Shown here: in pieces, positions 11,629 to 24,050 of the stretch
Layout: each line of letters opens with the position of its first letter
How positions within the stretch are numbered: position 1 is the first letter of the stretch
Source: Liolophura sinensis
Lineage: Eukaryota; Mollusca; Polyplacophora; Chitonida; Chitonidae
Length of the DNA: 64,000 bases
Assembly: GCF_032854445.1 (NCBI RefSeq)
Contig: NC_088300.1
Coordinates: 6,820,001 to 6,884,000 of the forward strand
Reading direction: 5' to 3'
Position numbers and translations under genes: made by a program
Notes under the pieces: generated by a model
Seen by the model: the letters and a program-made list of their open reading frames with translations, nothing else
What the model was told of the DNA's origin: nothing
Database searches by the model: none

Positions 11629-13054
11629 AGTGGCACACTGGTGTTGATTTCTGGGACAATATTTGCGGACAGCGTTTAAATCTCCTTTTATGCTAGATAC
11701 ACTGGCCACATTAAGTGTTGACGGGAGCATGCGGGTGACTGGGTAGCGGGACTGTGGTGGTATCACAACCCACCTCGCTTCACATCGAGAGGCCGAATAA
11801 AACCCTCTCCTTGTCTCCAATGGCTACATGGCTGCTAGAGAGGCCATCGCCTCATCTCGTTACGGCGAAGTCTTTTATGAGTCCAGACGCAAAAAATAAC
11901 TGGTGAACACAAATCTCTAGAACACAAAAGAATGTGTAATGAAGTAGAGTGTGAATAAGGTCGTATTTACATCAGGCTGGCCCATTATGGCACAGGTAAA
12001 TAAGGCGAAATAAATCCGCCCGCATATCGTTTCTTATGGTAAATATTTATTTGAAACGCGCGTATTTGATAATAGCGTGCAATATCCATAATTTTATAAA
12101 TCATACAGAAAATTCAGTTCAGTAACGACGCGTCACGTGTCTGTTATTCAAATACTAACATATACGGGTAGTTTGATATGTGAAATGGGTTCTCTTGTTG
12201 AAGAAATCAGGAATACAGTATCTATTAGATTTTTATTAATTGGCATTTTTAGATCTTTTGTTCCTTTTCTAATGCAGAATATACTGCGATAATATCGTTG
12301 ACTAGAGTAATAGTACCATATAAGCTCTGCCCCAAATCAAGCACAGTATAACATCTAAATGCTGCTGACAATATCAATGCTTGAATTCCCTTCAATCTTA
12401 CCTTTTTTAGAGAAAAAAAAATGTCATATACTCATCACAAATTAATCAAAAAGGATAAAATATACTATTAACGATGAAAAAAAGCCGAAAAATAAATGTA
12501 CTAAGTTTTGTACTAAATCGATACATAAAGAAGTCCTTGTCACTAAAATCGTATTTGTTCAGTTCAAGCCAGAAAATATTAACAAACTTGGCGATTTTAT
12601 TATGCAGTGAACCACGAGTTTGTTCACATTTTTATATCGGTTGAGATACATCTATACATCTATATATCTATGCTTGCAATCCTTATATAAGCGAAAAATT
12701 GTATTGGGAGCCATGCCTGTGTGTTTCGTGGGGCTAATTTTTTCAAACTCGCAACCTTGGAAATTAGTTATTACTCAGTTGTATATTTTTTTCTCCCTTC
12801 CACACAAGAATATGAGATTTGTCAGATTGTTGCTACACAGTATATTGGGGAGGTGGAGAGAGCGGGAATCAAGGGTTCATTTCGCTGATAGACTACTGGG
12901 AATAGATAGGCCTTTTGCAGTGACAGGGCTGAATTTGCTGATTAACGCATTTTCGTCTTTTCAAATCGTTGTCTCATAGAAAAGCGCGCTCTTTAGTATT
13001 ATTGATAGAGAAATATAATACTTCAGAAAACACTTTCTCGGTTGAACAAGTGTT
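11629..13054. other. Upstream flank of FoxG, no gene recognised
   Basis: The first 200 bases are G+C-balanced and probably belong to the proximal FoxG regulatory region. The rest, 11900-13050, is A+T-rich with no coding signal. Confidence 0.45.
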
Positions 13055-13172
13055 TTTTACCAGACCTGATGGCTATACAGTGACTGTATCGTCATCCATG
13101 TACATCCACCAGTCTATTTTACCAGACATGATGGCTATATAGCGACTGTAAAGTCACCCATGTACATCCACA
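13055..13172 (+). repeat. Tandem duplication, about 60 bp unit
   Basis: 13055-13116 and 13117-13172 both read ttttaccagac.tgatggct and end catgtacatcca; they differ at several bases. Confidence 0.9.
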
Positions 13173-15184
13173 GCACTTTTAAGTACGACTATTATTGCAA
13201 TCAAAGCACAACTAATTCGTCCAGTAACTATACCAGCTTCCAGTTGATTTCAATTTTATACATATTTATAACATGTGCATTTATCTGTTTGGATGATGCA
13301 CTCTGTTAATCGGATCGCCTTTCCTATTTTGGGTATGTGAAAAAGCAGTGTGGTGTTTACATTGTTTTTGGAGATTTTGTGGGAGTATTGACCGGATTCT
13401 CATGGAATACGAATTATTAGAACTTAAGGTATTGTTCACAGATTGAAATCCTATTTGAAGCGCTTCTGTTCCATGCAACAGCACTCGGTATTGGTACCCC
13501 GAAGGAATCAGCACTACAGCCTTAACGGATTTCACCCCACTTTTCTGTACTGGAAGGCTGTAAGAAGGAGTACTTCACACTTTATAGCTCTCTCGTCTCA
13601 CTACGTCGGAAAATATTTATCCATATCCAATCGATCGCCTCCAGTTTATCTGAGATCAATATAATTTTGCCACACGGGGAGATTGTTTAAATTATCAGTG
13701 AAACAAGGCTTCGATCGGCCGATGACATGGCGGAGCGCGGTTTAGCTATAGAAGAGCCGGTTATAATTGGCGAGGGTCGGGGAAGCAGCAATCCGTTGTA
13801 CCTGGGGCCGCCTGGTCAGACGCGGTTAGCTGGAAGTCAGCCCTATTGGCATGGCGTCTTCTAATAATATTTACGACAAATTAAGTCAATTATCAGACCT
13901 TCTTTAACCCCTACTTTGTGCATCGGTGCTTTCCTGAAGCAATTTGCTGATGCCTATAATCATAGGGGGCACAGTGAATTTCGCTCATTTGAAGCAGTCA
14001 AGTGTGGTTGCTTGCCCCTCCGCAGGAAGTCTCTCTCCGTACCTGGCCAAGTCGCAACACACACGATCAATGAAATCTAAACGCACCTATATCTGCTTCA
14101 ATTGTTTCTGTCTCGCTTCTAAAGACTCACTACTTGGCGAAGAGGAGACGAAGAAACCGCTGGTTCAAACACCAAGTCGATCATACCATAATTCAGTTCA
14201 TTGGAAAACAAATTTGCCGAATAAATGATGGCAGTGACTGGACTGTGATTAGCGCGATTCGGTACACTTTACCTACATTGATTTTAGGAGAGCGAGCGAA
14301 TTTAGAAAGCGTAGATAAATTAGATATAAACGAAAACCTATAAACGATCTTGACCATCTCCATTTTTTTCCGTTTTAAAGATTTCTGCAATTAATGAACC
14401 TGAAGATTATATACTGAATATAATTTTACCCACAAACGTGTAAAAAGTGACAGAAAATTCTTGTACATTTGTCGAAACCCACTTCAAATGTTATTATTTA
14501 TACAATGGAAACAAGAAGAATAGAAACAAGAAGAATAAACGCCAAAGAATTATCATTCGACCCTCTTTGCATGTTTTTTGCTAGGATTCATATTGGTGCG
14601 GCTAAACTTTATATTTCTACACATTTGCTATGCTGTCAAATTATCTTGACATTTATACCCGTAAACAGGTGTATTGCACTTTGACACAAAATTGTTTTCA
14701 CATTTTTTAAAAATTCTTCTTTCTACAAAAATACTTCCATCTTCCCACAGACGGCTTGACCGTGTTTTAATAGTTTTATTGGACGTTAGCATGTTTAGGT
14801 TACAGCTTCTTGGTACACACTATACATATATAAAGCACTAGAAGGCAATTTTTGTGGGTCTTTGTATTTATATGCATGACAACGGTCATATATATACCTG
14901 AATATAAATGAACAGACGTTTGAAGAATGTCTCTGGTTTTTAATTTCCGTCTGTATTTTGTCTGCATGATTTAAAACACTTGTTTAGAACATCTGTTGGG
15001 ATAAATGTCATCTTGTTTTCGTTTCGATTCTCAGTGTGTAAAATATTTTGAAGTTAGTTTCTGTTTCAGTTAATGTGAAATTTTGCTATATTCACGTTTA
15101 CCAACTTTTATTAAATCTGGCCTCCTGACAATCTGACTTTCACAAGTGTTCTGTTTACACAAAGTTGAATACAAATACCTTCAC
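13173..15184. other. Intergenic DNA with one high-complexity block
   Basis: Mostly A+T-rich. Positions 13690-13870 stand out as G+C-balanced and non-repetitive, with gagccggttataattggcg near 13755 carrying a homeodomain-type core; a possible regulatory element. Open frames here show no family likeness. Confidence 0.45.
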
Positions 15185-15480
15185 ATATGAAATACCATGA
15201 CTCTATTACTGGTGACCGGAGTTTTTGCAAATTGTGGTTTTTCTTTCGAGACAACAGTGTAAATGGTTACAAATAACCGTTGCAATTCAACCTCAATCTC
15301 ATGTAAAGGCTTAAAAACTAGTCACTTATACCACCCCGATACCATGGCTTAAGCAGAATTAAGGAAAACAACATTTTTCCAGTGATGTTAATTGCAAAGT
15401 ATTAGACATAACTGGTGTCGAAATACTGAAAATACTGTCTTGTCATCACCTTGAATATACAATTGCATAAAAAACAATGC
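15185..15480 (+). repeat. Copy of unclassified dispersed repeat (family U)
   Basis: Collinear with 51270-51560: gacaacagtgtaaatggtta, then ccatggcttaagcagaatta, then gtgatgttaattgcaa, then actgtcttgtcatcacc match the other copy in the same order. Same orientation as the other copies. Confidence 0.75.
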
Positions 15481-15539
15481 AAAGGTATCGGGATTGGGAG
15501 CGGACTCTTTTTAATCCACCTTCTGATTCCAGCTGCATG

Positions 15540-15716
15540 ATTTATGCTGGAATACAGTATAAAATGCTACAACATATGGAGAGTAGAACTAGAGCAGCGA
15601 CAACATTGTGATACATTAATCTGTATATAGACTTAAGACCTGAAATTTGGCCTCCTGTCAGTTTACTTCGGTTGGAGTTTTTCTGTTCATGTAAACGCTT
15701 AAAATTTATGGCAATT
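15540..15716 (+). repeat. Second adjacent partial copy of family U
   Basis: Begins acagtataaaatgctaca and runs through agagcagcgacaacattgtg, a ggcctcctgtcagttta block and catgtaaacgcttaaaattt, in the same order as 51225-51400. It follows the copy at 15185-15480 directly, so two copies lie head to tail. Confidence 0.7.
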
Positions 15717-16244
15717 TGTTTCACTTTTGTTAATATATTTGAATCGTTTCATAAACATGTGAATACGCTAAACAGTTTTATTTAATGTGCAGGAAATAAA
15801 TATATTTCTGCAAACACATGATCATAGTGGCATTGATCTAATACAAGTAACACTTAAAGATTACTTCCTTAACCAGTTGTTATAAAACCATATTCAATCT
15901 CCGAAAAGTGGAAGTAATAACAATCAGACGATCTGCGAAATGCCTAAAATATATATTCTTTTCTGTATTAAAATGCTTGAATACCGAGATGTTGTGGGCT
16001 CGTTTCCTCCTGACAACATAGTATTGAAATTAATTTTCACTTTTAGTAAAAAAACAAAACGCAAAACCTGATAGAATTCAGGGCTTTATTACTCTAAACT
16101 GATACACACCGGAAGCCGGTTTTCCAGTTCCAATCATGCTACCGTATAGCATGATCACGTGACTATAGATGGACCAATCAAGTCTCCTACATTATAATAC
16201 AATTTTTTATATTTTTTTTATATGATGCACATTTCTTTGATGCG

Positions 16245-16247
<3 letters not shown>
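15717..16247. other. A+T-rich intergenic DNA
   Basis: Nothing recognisable apart from a short perfect hairpin, atcatgcta with its inverted copy tagcatgat, at 16133-16155. Confidence 0.5.

Positions 16248-16323
<76 letters not shown>
16248..16323. repeat. (TA)n microsatellite
   Basis: About 37 uninterrupted TA dinucleotides. Any open frame across it is spurious. Confidence 0.98.
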
Positions 16324-16325
<2 letters not shown>

Positions 16326-16410
16326 GAGGAATATAACAGAATGTAGAAAGTTGAGAAGGCGTTTTCTTATTTTTTTTCTATGTAAATTTTCCTCACCAGG
16401 GGATCTTTCT

Positions 16411-16421
16411 ATATCTATCTA

Positions 16422-16478
<57 letters not shown>

Positions 16479-16512
16479 CTGTGTCTGTGTGTCTGTGTCT
16501 GTGTGTCTGTGA
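16411..16512 (+). repeat. Compound microsatellite (TATC)n(TA)n(TG)n(TGTC)n
   Basis: atatctatctatc, then TA repeats, then TG repeats, then gtgtctgtgtctg. The composite order fits growth from one slippage-prone seed. Confidence 0.98.
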
Positions 16513-17375
16513 TGCTTGATTTGGACTTATTATCCAAGACTCCTGTAGGTCTACATAGGCACAGAGAGTTGGTCATAAAGGTTCATGTACGCGGGGTCAG
16601 ACTGTTACAGGGATGTTGACAAACAGTTGAGGGAGCATGTTTCCTCTCCGACCCATCATAAACAGCGGGGTCGGAGCATTAACCATCGCGACGACGTTCC
16701 TAAACTACCCGCAATTTCCTAGACCTCTTATTTATTTGCTAGAAAACAATTTGTGATTTCCGACACAATGTTATAAGCCTGCGTTTTGAAATATCAACAG
16801 TATAAGTATATCTGCGACCTTCATAGTCCCCGGCGTGAGCAAAGGTCAAACGGTCGGGCAAAGCGGACGAGGATATTGAGCTATTAACGACTTAACCAAA
16901 GTTTATGGTTTAGAATCCCCAATTTCATCATTTTTCTGATCAGTACAGATCCATTTACGCAGGCTAGGTCATACCACCATGCTGGAAAAGCTTAGGGGTA
17001 GGGGTGACGGGGATTGCGACGGGGGTGGGGGGGAGGCATAAGGTTCGTATTGGAGACTATTCGAGTTCAGGATAGCAATGGGCAGTGACAATAAAACATT
17101 TCTGACCTGGAGAACCATGCCACGGTGTCTGATCAAACTTGGTCAAACTTGACTGGACCTGGTTTGTTACAAAATGCCTTTACCCCCACGGCGGAGCCTG
17201 CAGAGTATAAAATGAGAATGGGGGCATTGTAGTAAAGAGAAGTAGCTGGCATTTGTCAATTGTCATGTAATAACGAAGATGCCATCACGAACGCGACGCG
17301 TTTGTATACGACGGGGCCTAGCTTTAAGTGCAATTGTCCTGAAGACAGGTCTGATTGAAGGATGACAGCATATGC
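16513..17375. other. High-complexity intergenic DNA, no gene recognised
   Basis: 16540-16930 is G+C-balanced and non-repetitive, with tattaacgacttaaccaaag near 16883. It could be regulatory. A purine-rich tract lies at 16993-17038. Confidence 0.45.
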
Positions 17376-17865
17376 CCGATACTCAGGCGTGATGAATGGA
17401 CGACAACGTATGCTGTAACTAGGCCTGTTGGATGGACGACAGCATATACTGTACCCAGACCTGATGGACGACAGCTTTTGCTCTATCCACGAGTGATGGT
17501 TTGATGGACCGATAACAGCATATGGCCTACCCAGGTTTGACGAACGGACGACAGTCTATACTCTACCCAGTTCTGATGGACGGGTAACAGCATATGGTCT
17601 ACCCAGGTCTGATGGACGGATAACAGCATATGGTCTACTCAGGTCTGACGGACGGATAACACCATATGGTCTACCCAGGTCTGACGGACGGATAACACCA
17701 TATGGTCTACCCAGGTCTGATGGACGGATAACAGCATATGGTCTACCCAGGTCTGATGGACGGATAACAGCATATGGTCTACCCAGGTCTGATGGACGGA
17801 TAACAGCATATGTTCTACCCAGGTCTGATGGACTGAAGCATATATGATCTTTCCAGGCCTGCTGG
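17376..17865 (+). repeat. Minisatellite, 36 bp unit
   Basis: Core gtctgatggacggataacag recurs every 36 bases from about 17565 to 17835, with diverged units before it from about 17376. Around 12 units in total. On the minus strand the unit reads as a 12-residue repeat (PSDLGRPYAVIR), which gives a 119-codon open frame. I treat that as a side effect of a 36-bp period rather than a protein. Confidence 0.95.
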
Positions 17866-20619
17866 ACAGACGATAACGTGCCCCAATGGAGGCGAGGACA
17901 GCAGAAAACCAACAACTACGGTCTATACTCCATATAGTTTGGGGAGGGTTTTGCTTATTTTATAAACCACACTCTCGTGAGGCCCATTTCGCTTTCTTTT
18001 TTGTATATTATAATGTCTTTTTTAATTTTATTTTTTTAGATAGTGATATAGATGTGGTACGGGAACAGCACACGGCTATTGATACTATTGGTACATCTTA
18101 CACTGAGAAAAACACAGTGGATCAAATTGATATTACTGCCTCAGTATAATCTGTCTGTCATATAAAGCACATTGTGTATGATAAAACTCTAAATGTATCC
18201 ATATATGGTCAGGAATAATAACAATAAGTTGCAAGAATATGCAACATTCCCCGTGTGTAAGATATCGTGTTGCTCTCAGGGCCCTCGTTAAATAATAGTT
18301 ACATCCATGTTAAAAGGTATGAAATTGTATCCGACCGAGTGGATCGCCCGACAGAACGATCTATGTACATGTATGAGTGGCATATAGGGGCAGTTCAAGA
18401 TGCAAAGATTGCCTCTTAAATTCATCACTATATTAGTGGGACACATACATATATAATGATCGCATTCCTAGGCTTATGCATCATGCGATGCATTGTGAAC
18501 ACATCGCTGTAGTACATCAAATAAAAAGGCGATAACTGTTTAAAGTATACCGTAAGACTATACATACGATATTAGGCTGTTATATTGGGTAACCCTACTC
18601 CGTTACTGTTATGTGTGGGGCCACACATATGTATGGTTGCAGAGAATGTATGCGGTATACAAACAGAAACTTTATTTTAACTAGTTGTCCTGGTTTAATT
18701 CACTAGTTATATACATGACATTTTCAGAAACTAGGGAGTTAATTCTGCTTCATGTGACTGATTAATAGCAGCATTATTTTATTGCACAAATGTCGTTTAT
18801 TGTAGACTATCGCAGTGCCACAAGAGATACAAGAATGAAAAATGTTGTAGTTATTTTTTATTTGAACAGGAATATTGTAGTCCTTTTTTTATTTTGGCAT
18901 CAAGATACAAAAAAACTAACATATTTATATTCCGAGAAAAAAAAAGAGTTCAATTAAATAAATGGTCCACAAAACACGTGAATACATAAACTTTCACTTG
19001 TTTTCAGAACGACTGGGGGATTTGGCGCACAAAATATTGCAACGGTTTGAAATAAGAAAGAAAGTGTTTTTGTATTACTGAATCCCATAAATTGCATATT
19101 TTATTGGAGATATTTCTAAGCGTGATAATATTGGAGTACCAAGTAGAGCGTTCAGACAGACAACGGAAGTAACAATTTGCCGAATAAATGTCTGATGCGA
19201 AATGCTAAGACATAACACATATTTTCCAAAATAGCTTTTTGTTTGCAAATTTACATATACATTTTTCAATAACGGCACGATATGCTGTAATCAGCTGCAG
19301 CTACATGAGTTACAGCCTATGCGTATAGCATACATATTACCTTGTGCATATAATAATGCATCAGAGTGGGCGTTGTCTAAGAGTTAGCAGTTTGGAGAGT
19401 TGTCATCCGGGAAACTCCCAGACGGTCACGTGTACACTGGAGTTATATCATTGGTACAAACATCTGGGCAGCCAAAGTATCGTTTGTTTGTGATGTCGTA
19501 AAGGGAAACACAGCTGGAAATGTGTACAGCACAAACACAACAACAGCCTTCTAATGTACAGACACTAACGACTATCTGGATATCCGTATATCATGCTTAT
19601 CATGACCCCACCCTATCATACGCTATCCTCAGTTATGACTTTTTTGGAGAGGACTGTCTATTCATCTACCGATGTGTCCATAGGTGACTTTGGAAATATA
19701 TTTGGCTTAATCGCAGAGGAATTATTTTTTACTTAGGTTCTAACTCGGGTTTGGAGCAGGAAAGGTAATCTGTTTACACCGCTGTCCTGTTTTGTGGTTT
19801 AACCAAAATAAAGAAAAGACATGCTTGATACCTTCTAGGTCATCCTTTTATTGGAAATGAATGCTTGAACCATTAATACGGGCGTCATAATTAGAAAATT
19901 AGCAGAGGTTTCTATTAAAAATTATATATATATTCAAAAATTCCTAACAGCAGTCTGGTATAATATCGTTTTATAACATAAAATATCAGCATTTGTCTTT
20001 TTTCTTTCTACATGTGAACTAATTTTGGAATCGGGTCTCCACTGTACGCCGGGTTCGCAGGTACAAGACACAGTGAGGTCAGATGGAAACAGGCACTGTG
20101 ACGCATGCATCTGTATTTTACACGATATAATCCGCTGGTTGTATTATACTATCACCTGTATAGGCCTACATATATTTCTTTCATATGCCTTTGAAATCGC
20201 ATTTGGAGTTTCTTTGGAATATTATGACTTGCAATTATCAAATGAAGTTGACAGGTGTTTTCCAGCCGACACACGAGTGTTCAATGAACTACTTATTGAT
20301 GAGTCCCCGTGGTTGATGAATGGTTTATGGATGAATGGTTTGGTTGGTGAATGGTTTGGTTGGTGAATGGTTTACGGATACAACTTTAAAAGAAAAGAAC
20401 TAAGTGTTTATGATTAGGAATTTGTCTTGCGTAAATACATTCAGAACACCATGTTAGATTATACACCTGTGTATGTCACTTAAAGGTTTGATTTCGACTA
20501 TTAAAAACACTTAACGGATTCAGTATATACATACTTACACATACATAGGAACATATTGTATATCAATGTGTATCAGAGGACTAATTGCACTGATTATTCA
20601 AATATATCGAATAGATTTT
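17866..20619. other. A+T-rich intergenic DNA, no gene recognised
   Basis: No family-like coding sequence on either strand. An open frame at 20025-20366 lacks an ATG start and ends in a local duplication of ggtttggttggtgaatg; I consider it chance. Confidence 0.5.
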
Positions 20620-21010
20620 AGTGCATGTTTTGAGTTTTTGTTGTCTTTAAAACAGCTGCACCGAGTGGCACTTCATTCCCTTGTTTGTCAGCTGAACAAT
20701 TAAAAGTATCGGTTCGGCCACTGGTCTGTACTGCCTTGTAGAATAAGACAAGCGGCTTTTGTGAGCCGAGAAGAGCAGAGGAAAACTCGCAGTTGGCCGA
20801 GAACTTTTTGCTTGCACAATGGGACATCTTCGTTTCGGAAGGCTGCCATCTTGTAACGTTCTAATGATCCCATAGCCGCTGTTACGTAACCTTCCCAGCG
20901 CCCCCTCGCGGACACTCCCGAAGCAGGTGTTCGTGTTTAACAATATTGAGTGGCGTGTGAGGATTACCGGTTGATTGTGAGGCTCACGGGGAAAGCCCGG
21001 CGGAAATCAG
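20620..21010. promoter_or_regulatory. Candidate regulatory or insulator block
   Basis: A G+C-balanced, non-repetitive block within A+T-rich DNA, holding the CTCF-like core listed next. Three overlapping minus-strand frames run through it but none looks like a protein family. The regulatory role is inferred. Confidence 0.35.
20895..20911 (-). promoter_or_regulatory. CTCF-like binding core
   Basis: On the minus strand the sequence is ccgcgagggggcgctgg. It agrees with the CTCF core (CCASNAGRGGGCGCT, from memory) at all but one of the strongly constrained positions. CTCF is present in bilaterians, including molluscs; binding here is inference. Confidence 0.5.
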
Positions 21011-24000
21011 CCCTTTATCCCTAGCAATGCAAAATATGTTACATTTGACAGGATAATATTATATCGTGTTCTCTGTGAGTGTCAGTCCATTTTGTTTTTG
21101 AATGAACAATAACAGCAAGACTGTTGGGTAGACACCTCCGCCAGTGTTCCCATTGTGTGAAGACCCAAATAAACAGTGTCAAATTCGTCTTTACTGTGTA
21201 CTTATACACACCTTTGGACTCAGAGGTCAACTCCCCAGAGCACCAATTCCGAACAACGTGCTTGGCGGGACCGGTGAGGGGTTTAGAAGGCCTTGTTACA
21301 ATAGACATCTCCCACACTTTAATTTGTTCGACACGAAGCGCTGTTTCCAGCCGAAAGAAGATCGCCAAACTGTTTTTCACAATCTGTTATATCTCTAGTC
21401 TACCCCACATAAACGTTCGCAGCTGTGTCACCCAATTACTTCAGACTGTCCTTACCTTAGCATTAAGATCATTTAAACTACACTGACTGCACATTTGATT
21501 AACGAAATACTCTCTTCGTTGTTTCCACTTGTTCATACTAATAGCTGTAACATGACGTTTAAAGTGTCTTTTTGGATATTTAGAGACAGACGGAAAAGTA
21601 CATATAACGTAAGTACTAGATCGTGGGGGAAAGTTTCCTAGAGACGAGGATTGCCTTGACGAGCTCATTGGTATCTAAATTTCATCGAAATCTAATTTTG
21701 AGTTTGACTAACTCAGTTATGAAGTATATGAAGGTAACTGACGTTATATTACGCACCCATTCAAGGAAATTTGGACACGCAGATTTGGAGTGGGCAATTT
21801 TTGTATTCGAGAGGGGACGTCGTTTTGTTGAAACGTTAAAAGCAGTAATATTAGAGAAATTATCCCGTTTGGTGTTTTCCCAAAATATGTTGATTTGTGT
21901 TCATTTTGTGTTTCCTTTATTGATAATAAATCTTTCAGTAAATTGGCACGTTATCTTTTTTTCACAAAAACTCAGGCCACATTGTGACTCGCTGATTAAG
22001 GAAATGTCTCCGTTTGAGGGAGAATTCCAAGAAAATGGACAGATCCTGTGGAATTTGATAGCATGTAGCATTATACATATAGGTTAACGCAATCTTGAAA
22101 CATAATCAGTGTTTCTTACATTTGGGTAAGATTGAGTATAGGCCTTTAAATTACGACCATCAGACATGTACACAGCAGTCTATGGTAGTCTTTCCACATC
22201 CGTTTAAATATTGTTTATTCTGACATTTTTTCTATAGGCTTCCAAGCTCATAATATTAAAATTATTCTCTTCGGACAGTGGCGTCTGTTGTTTATCTATA
22301 AAGCTGCGATGAAATTTGGCAGCAAAATTCTCTTGAATGTTATCTTTAAATATTTCGAAGTTTGTTCGTCTAGGTCACTTATTTTGGCTGGATTTCGAGG
22401 AAACTCGTTACGCATTTTTTCAAGAAGCAATGAACGGATCCTTTGGGAATTTGATATGCATGTAGAACAATACTAGTTACATGTTTAAAAAAGACATTAA
22501 AATGCGTTAAAAACTTTAGAATCTTGCCAATGGTCGAATATATGACATCATAAAAATTTGGATACAAATTTAATGGATTCCGATGTATTTCGAGATTTTG
22601 ATGTAATTTGCACCAAATTGTGGCCAGTTTGTATAGACCCAAAAATTGGTGTAGTTCGCACGAATCTACATGTATTCAGAGTTTCACACAGCTATATAGG
22701 GTTAATATTTTTTTCGCTTAAAGTCTTTAAATAAAATCATCGTATTTAAGAAATAGAAATTTAAGCCTATAAATCTATGTCATTTAACCTAGACACTTAC
22801 ATGCTCTTGAACTGCCTGGTTAACTGTCCATGATTTCCCAAAGCAGTTTGTGTATCTGAATATGTCAGCATCACTGTGCTGCTGATCAAGTGTTGAAGCA
22901 TTGACATGCCGGAAGTTAAATACCATTCGTGCAGACTGTTTGGAAGCCGTAAAACTTCAGGCAGTTCTGGTTTTTTGTTCATCTTCATTTTTGTACTAGA
23001 ATGCAGTTATGCATGCTCAAGTCAATCAAGCCTTGATCCGAGGAATTATTTTGAAACGTATTTGGCGACATATAATTAATGGCTACCAATTACTTCATAG
23101 CAACCATCATACTTTCTTTTATACAAAATGCGTTGCATGCTAATTGGTATGTCGTTAGACCACTGTAAAGTACATGCGCATCGGTTGTTATTGGAACATT
23201 TGCCTTTGTTCGAAGGTTAATTATTGTGGCTCTCACTAATTGTGACCACTGTAATTACAGAGGAAGGTGGCTTTTAAGGTTTAACGACAGGTGGCGACAG
23301 TAGAGACAGCCTTCAGGATAAGACGATATACTGTGGAAGGATTTTAAGACAGATCTGTGGCACATTGTTAAGTCAGCACCTTTAACGTTGGTATAGACCA
23401 AATGAACCTTTCTGTAGTCAAAAATAGCTATGGGCGGATCATACCACTATTCCACATTCATCTAAGAATATGTATGGCAAACATTTATAAAACAGAGATA
23501 CTGAGACTTTTTAGCAGAATTATAGTCACATTTATTCGTTTTCATGTATAGTCATTCACCTGCGATTAGCTTTTGTTTAACCTAGCCTTTAATATTTTAT
23601 TAACGCGACAACAGTCAGTATTATGGATGGGAGGAAACAGGAGCAGCCGAAAAGTGAGCTATCATCCTTTGTTCATTCGAGCTCTGTGTCGGAGATAGTC
23701 AGTCCGGGACGGAGATAAAAGTATCCGACGATACGCAGATGAGCTATCTCACAATCACTGCCCATCCCTTGTACATCGTGAAAATGTGTAGCAATAATAT
23801 ATTCGTTAATTGTAAGATGTATTTTCAACAAATCCCCACAAATCCCCTACCTTAACACAAACGTCCGACATCAGGCTAGAAAAGAAACTTGGTAAAGCAA
23901 TAGTATCTTAGACACATTTTATTATATTTTAAAAATAAACAAAAACTTAATTGCTGGCCATTTCCGAATTCCCCAAACCTTGGTCTCTCTGCGGAGCCAG

Positions 24001-24050
24001 TTTATTAACTTTTCCGTTTTTTCCTTTGACGCATTTATGGCCAGCTCCGA
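21011..24050. other. Intergenic DNA, no gene recognised
   Basis: The longest open frame, 154 codons at 21623-22087, starts at GTG, has no recognisable domain, and I do not accept it. Positions 23090-23310 are more complex, with a Sox-like cctttgttcg and an octamer-like tgctaattgg. Positions 23623-23769 are bounded by short inverted ends (ggatggg...cccatcc). Confidence 0.45.

Noticed and set aside
16222-16512. 96-codon frame of Ile-Tyr repeats
   Set aside because: It is a reading of a (TA)n microsatellite.
20280-20330. Hammerhead-ribozyme-like tgatgagtcc motif
   Set aside because: The gaaac core and closing stems expected of a hammerhead are absent nearby.
20025-20366. 113-codon frame ending in WMNG/GEWFGW repeats
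   Set aside because: No ATG start, and the end is a local tandem duplication of about 17 bases.
21623-22087. 154-codon open frame
   Set aside because: Begins at GTG, no domain recognised, no splice partner, and composition is like its A+T-rich surroundings.
23623-23769. Possible short DNA transposon with ggatggg...cccatcc ends
   Set aside because: Inverted ends are only 7 bases, arms do not align further in, and no target-site duplication is seen.
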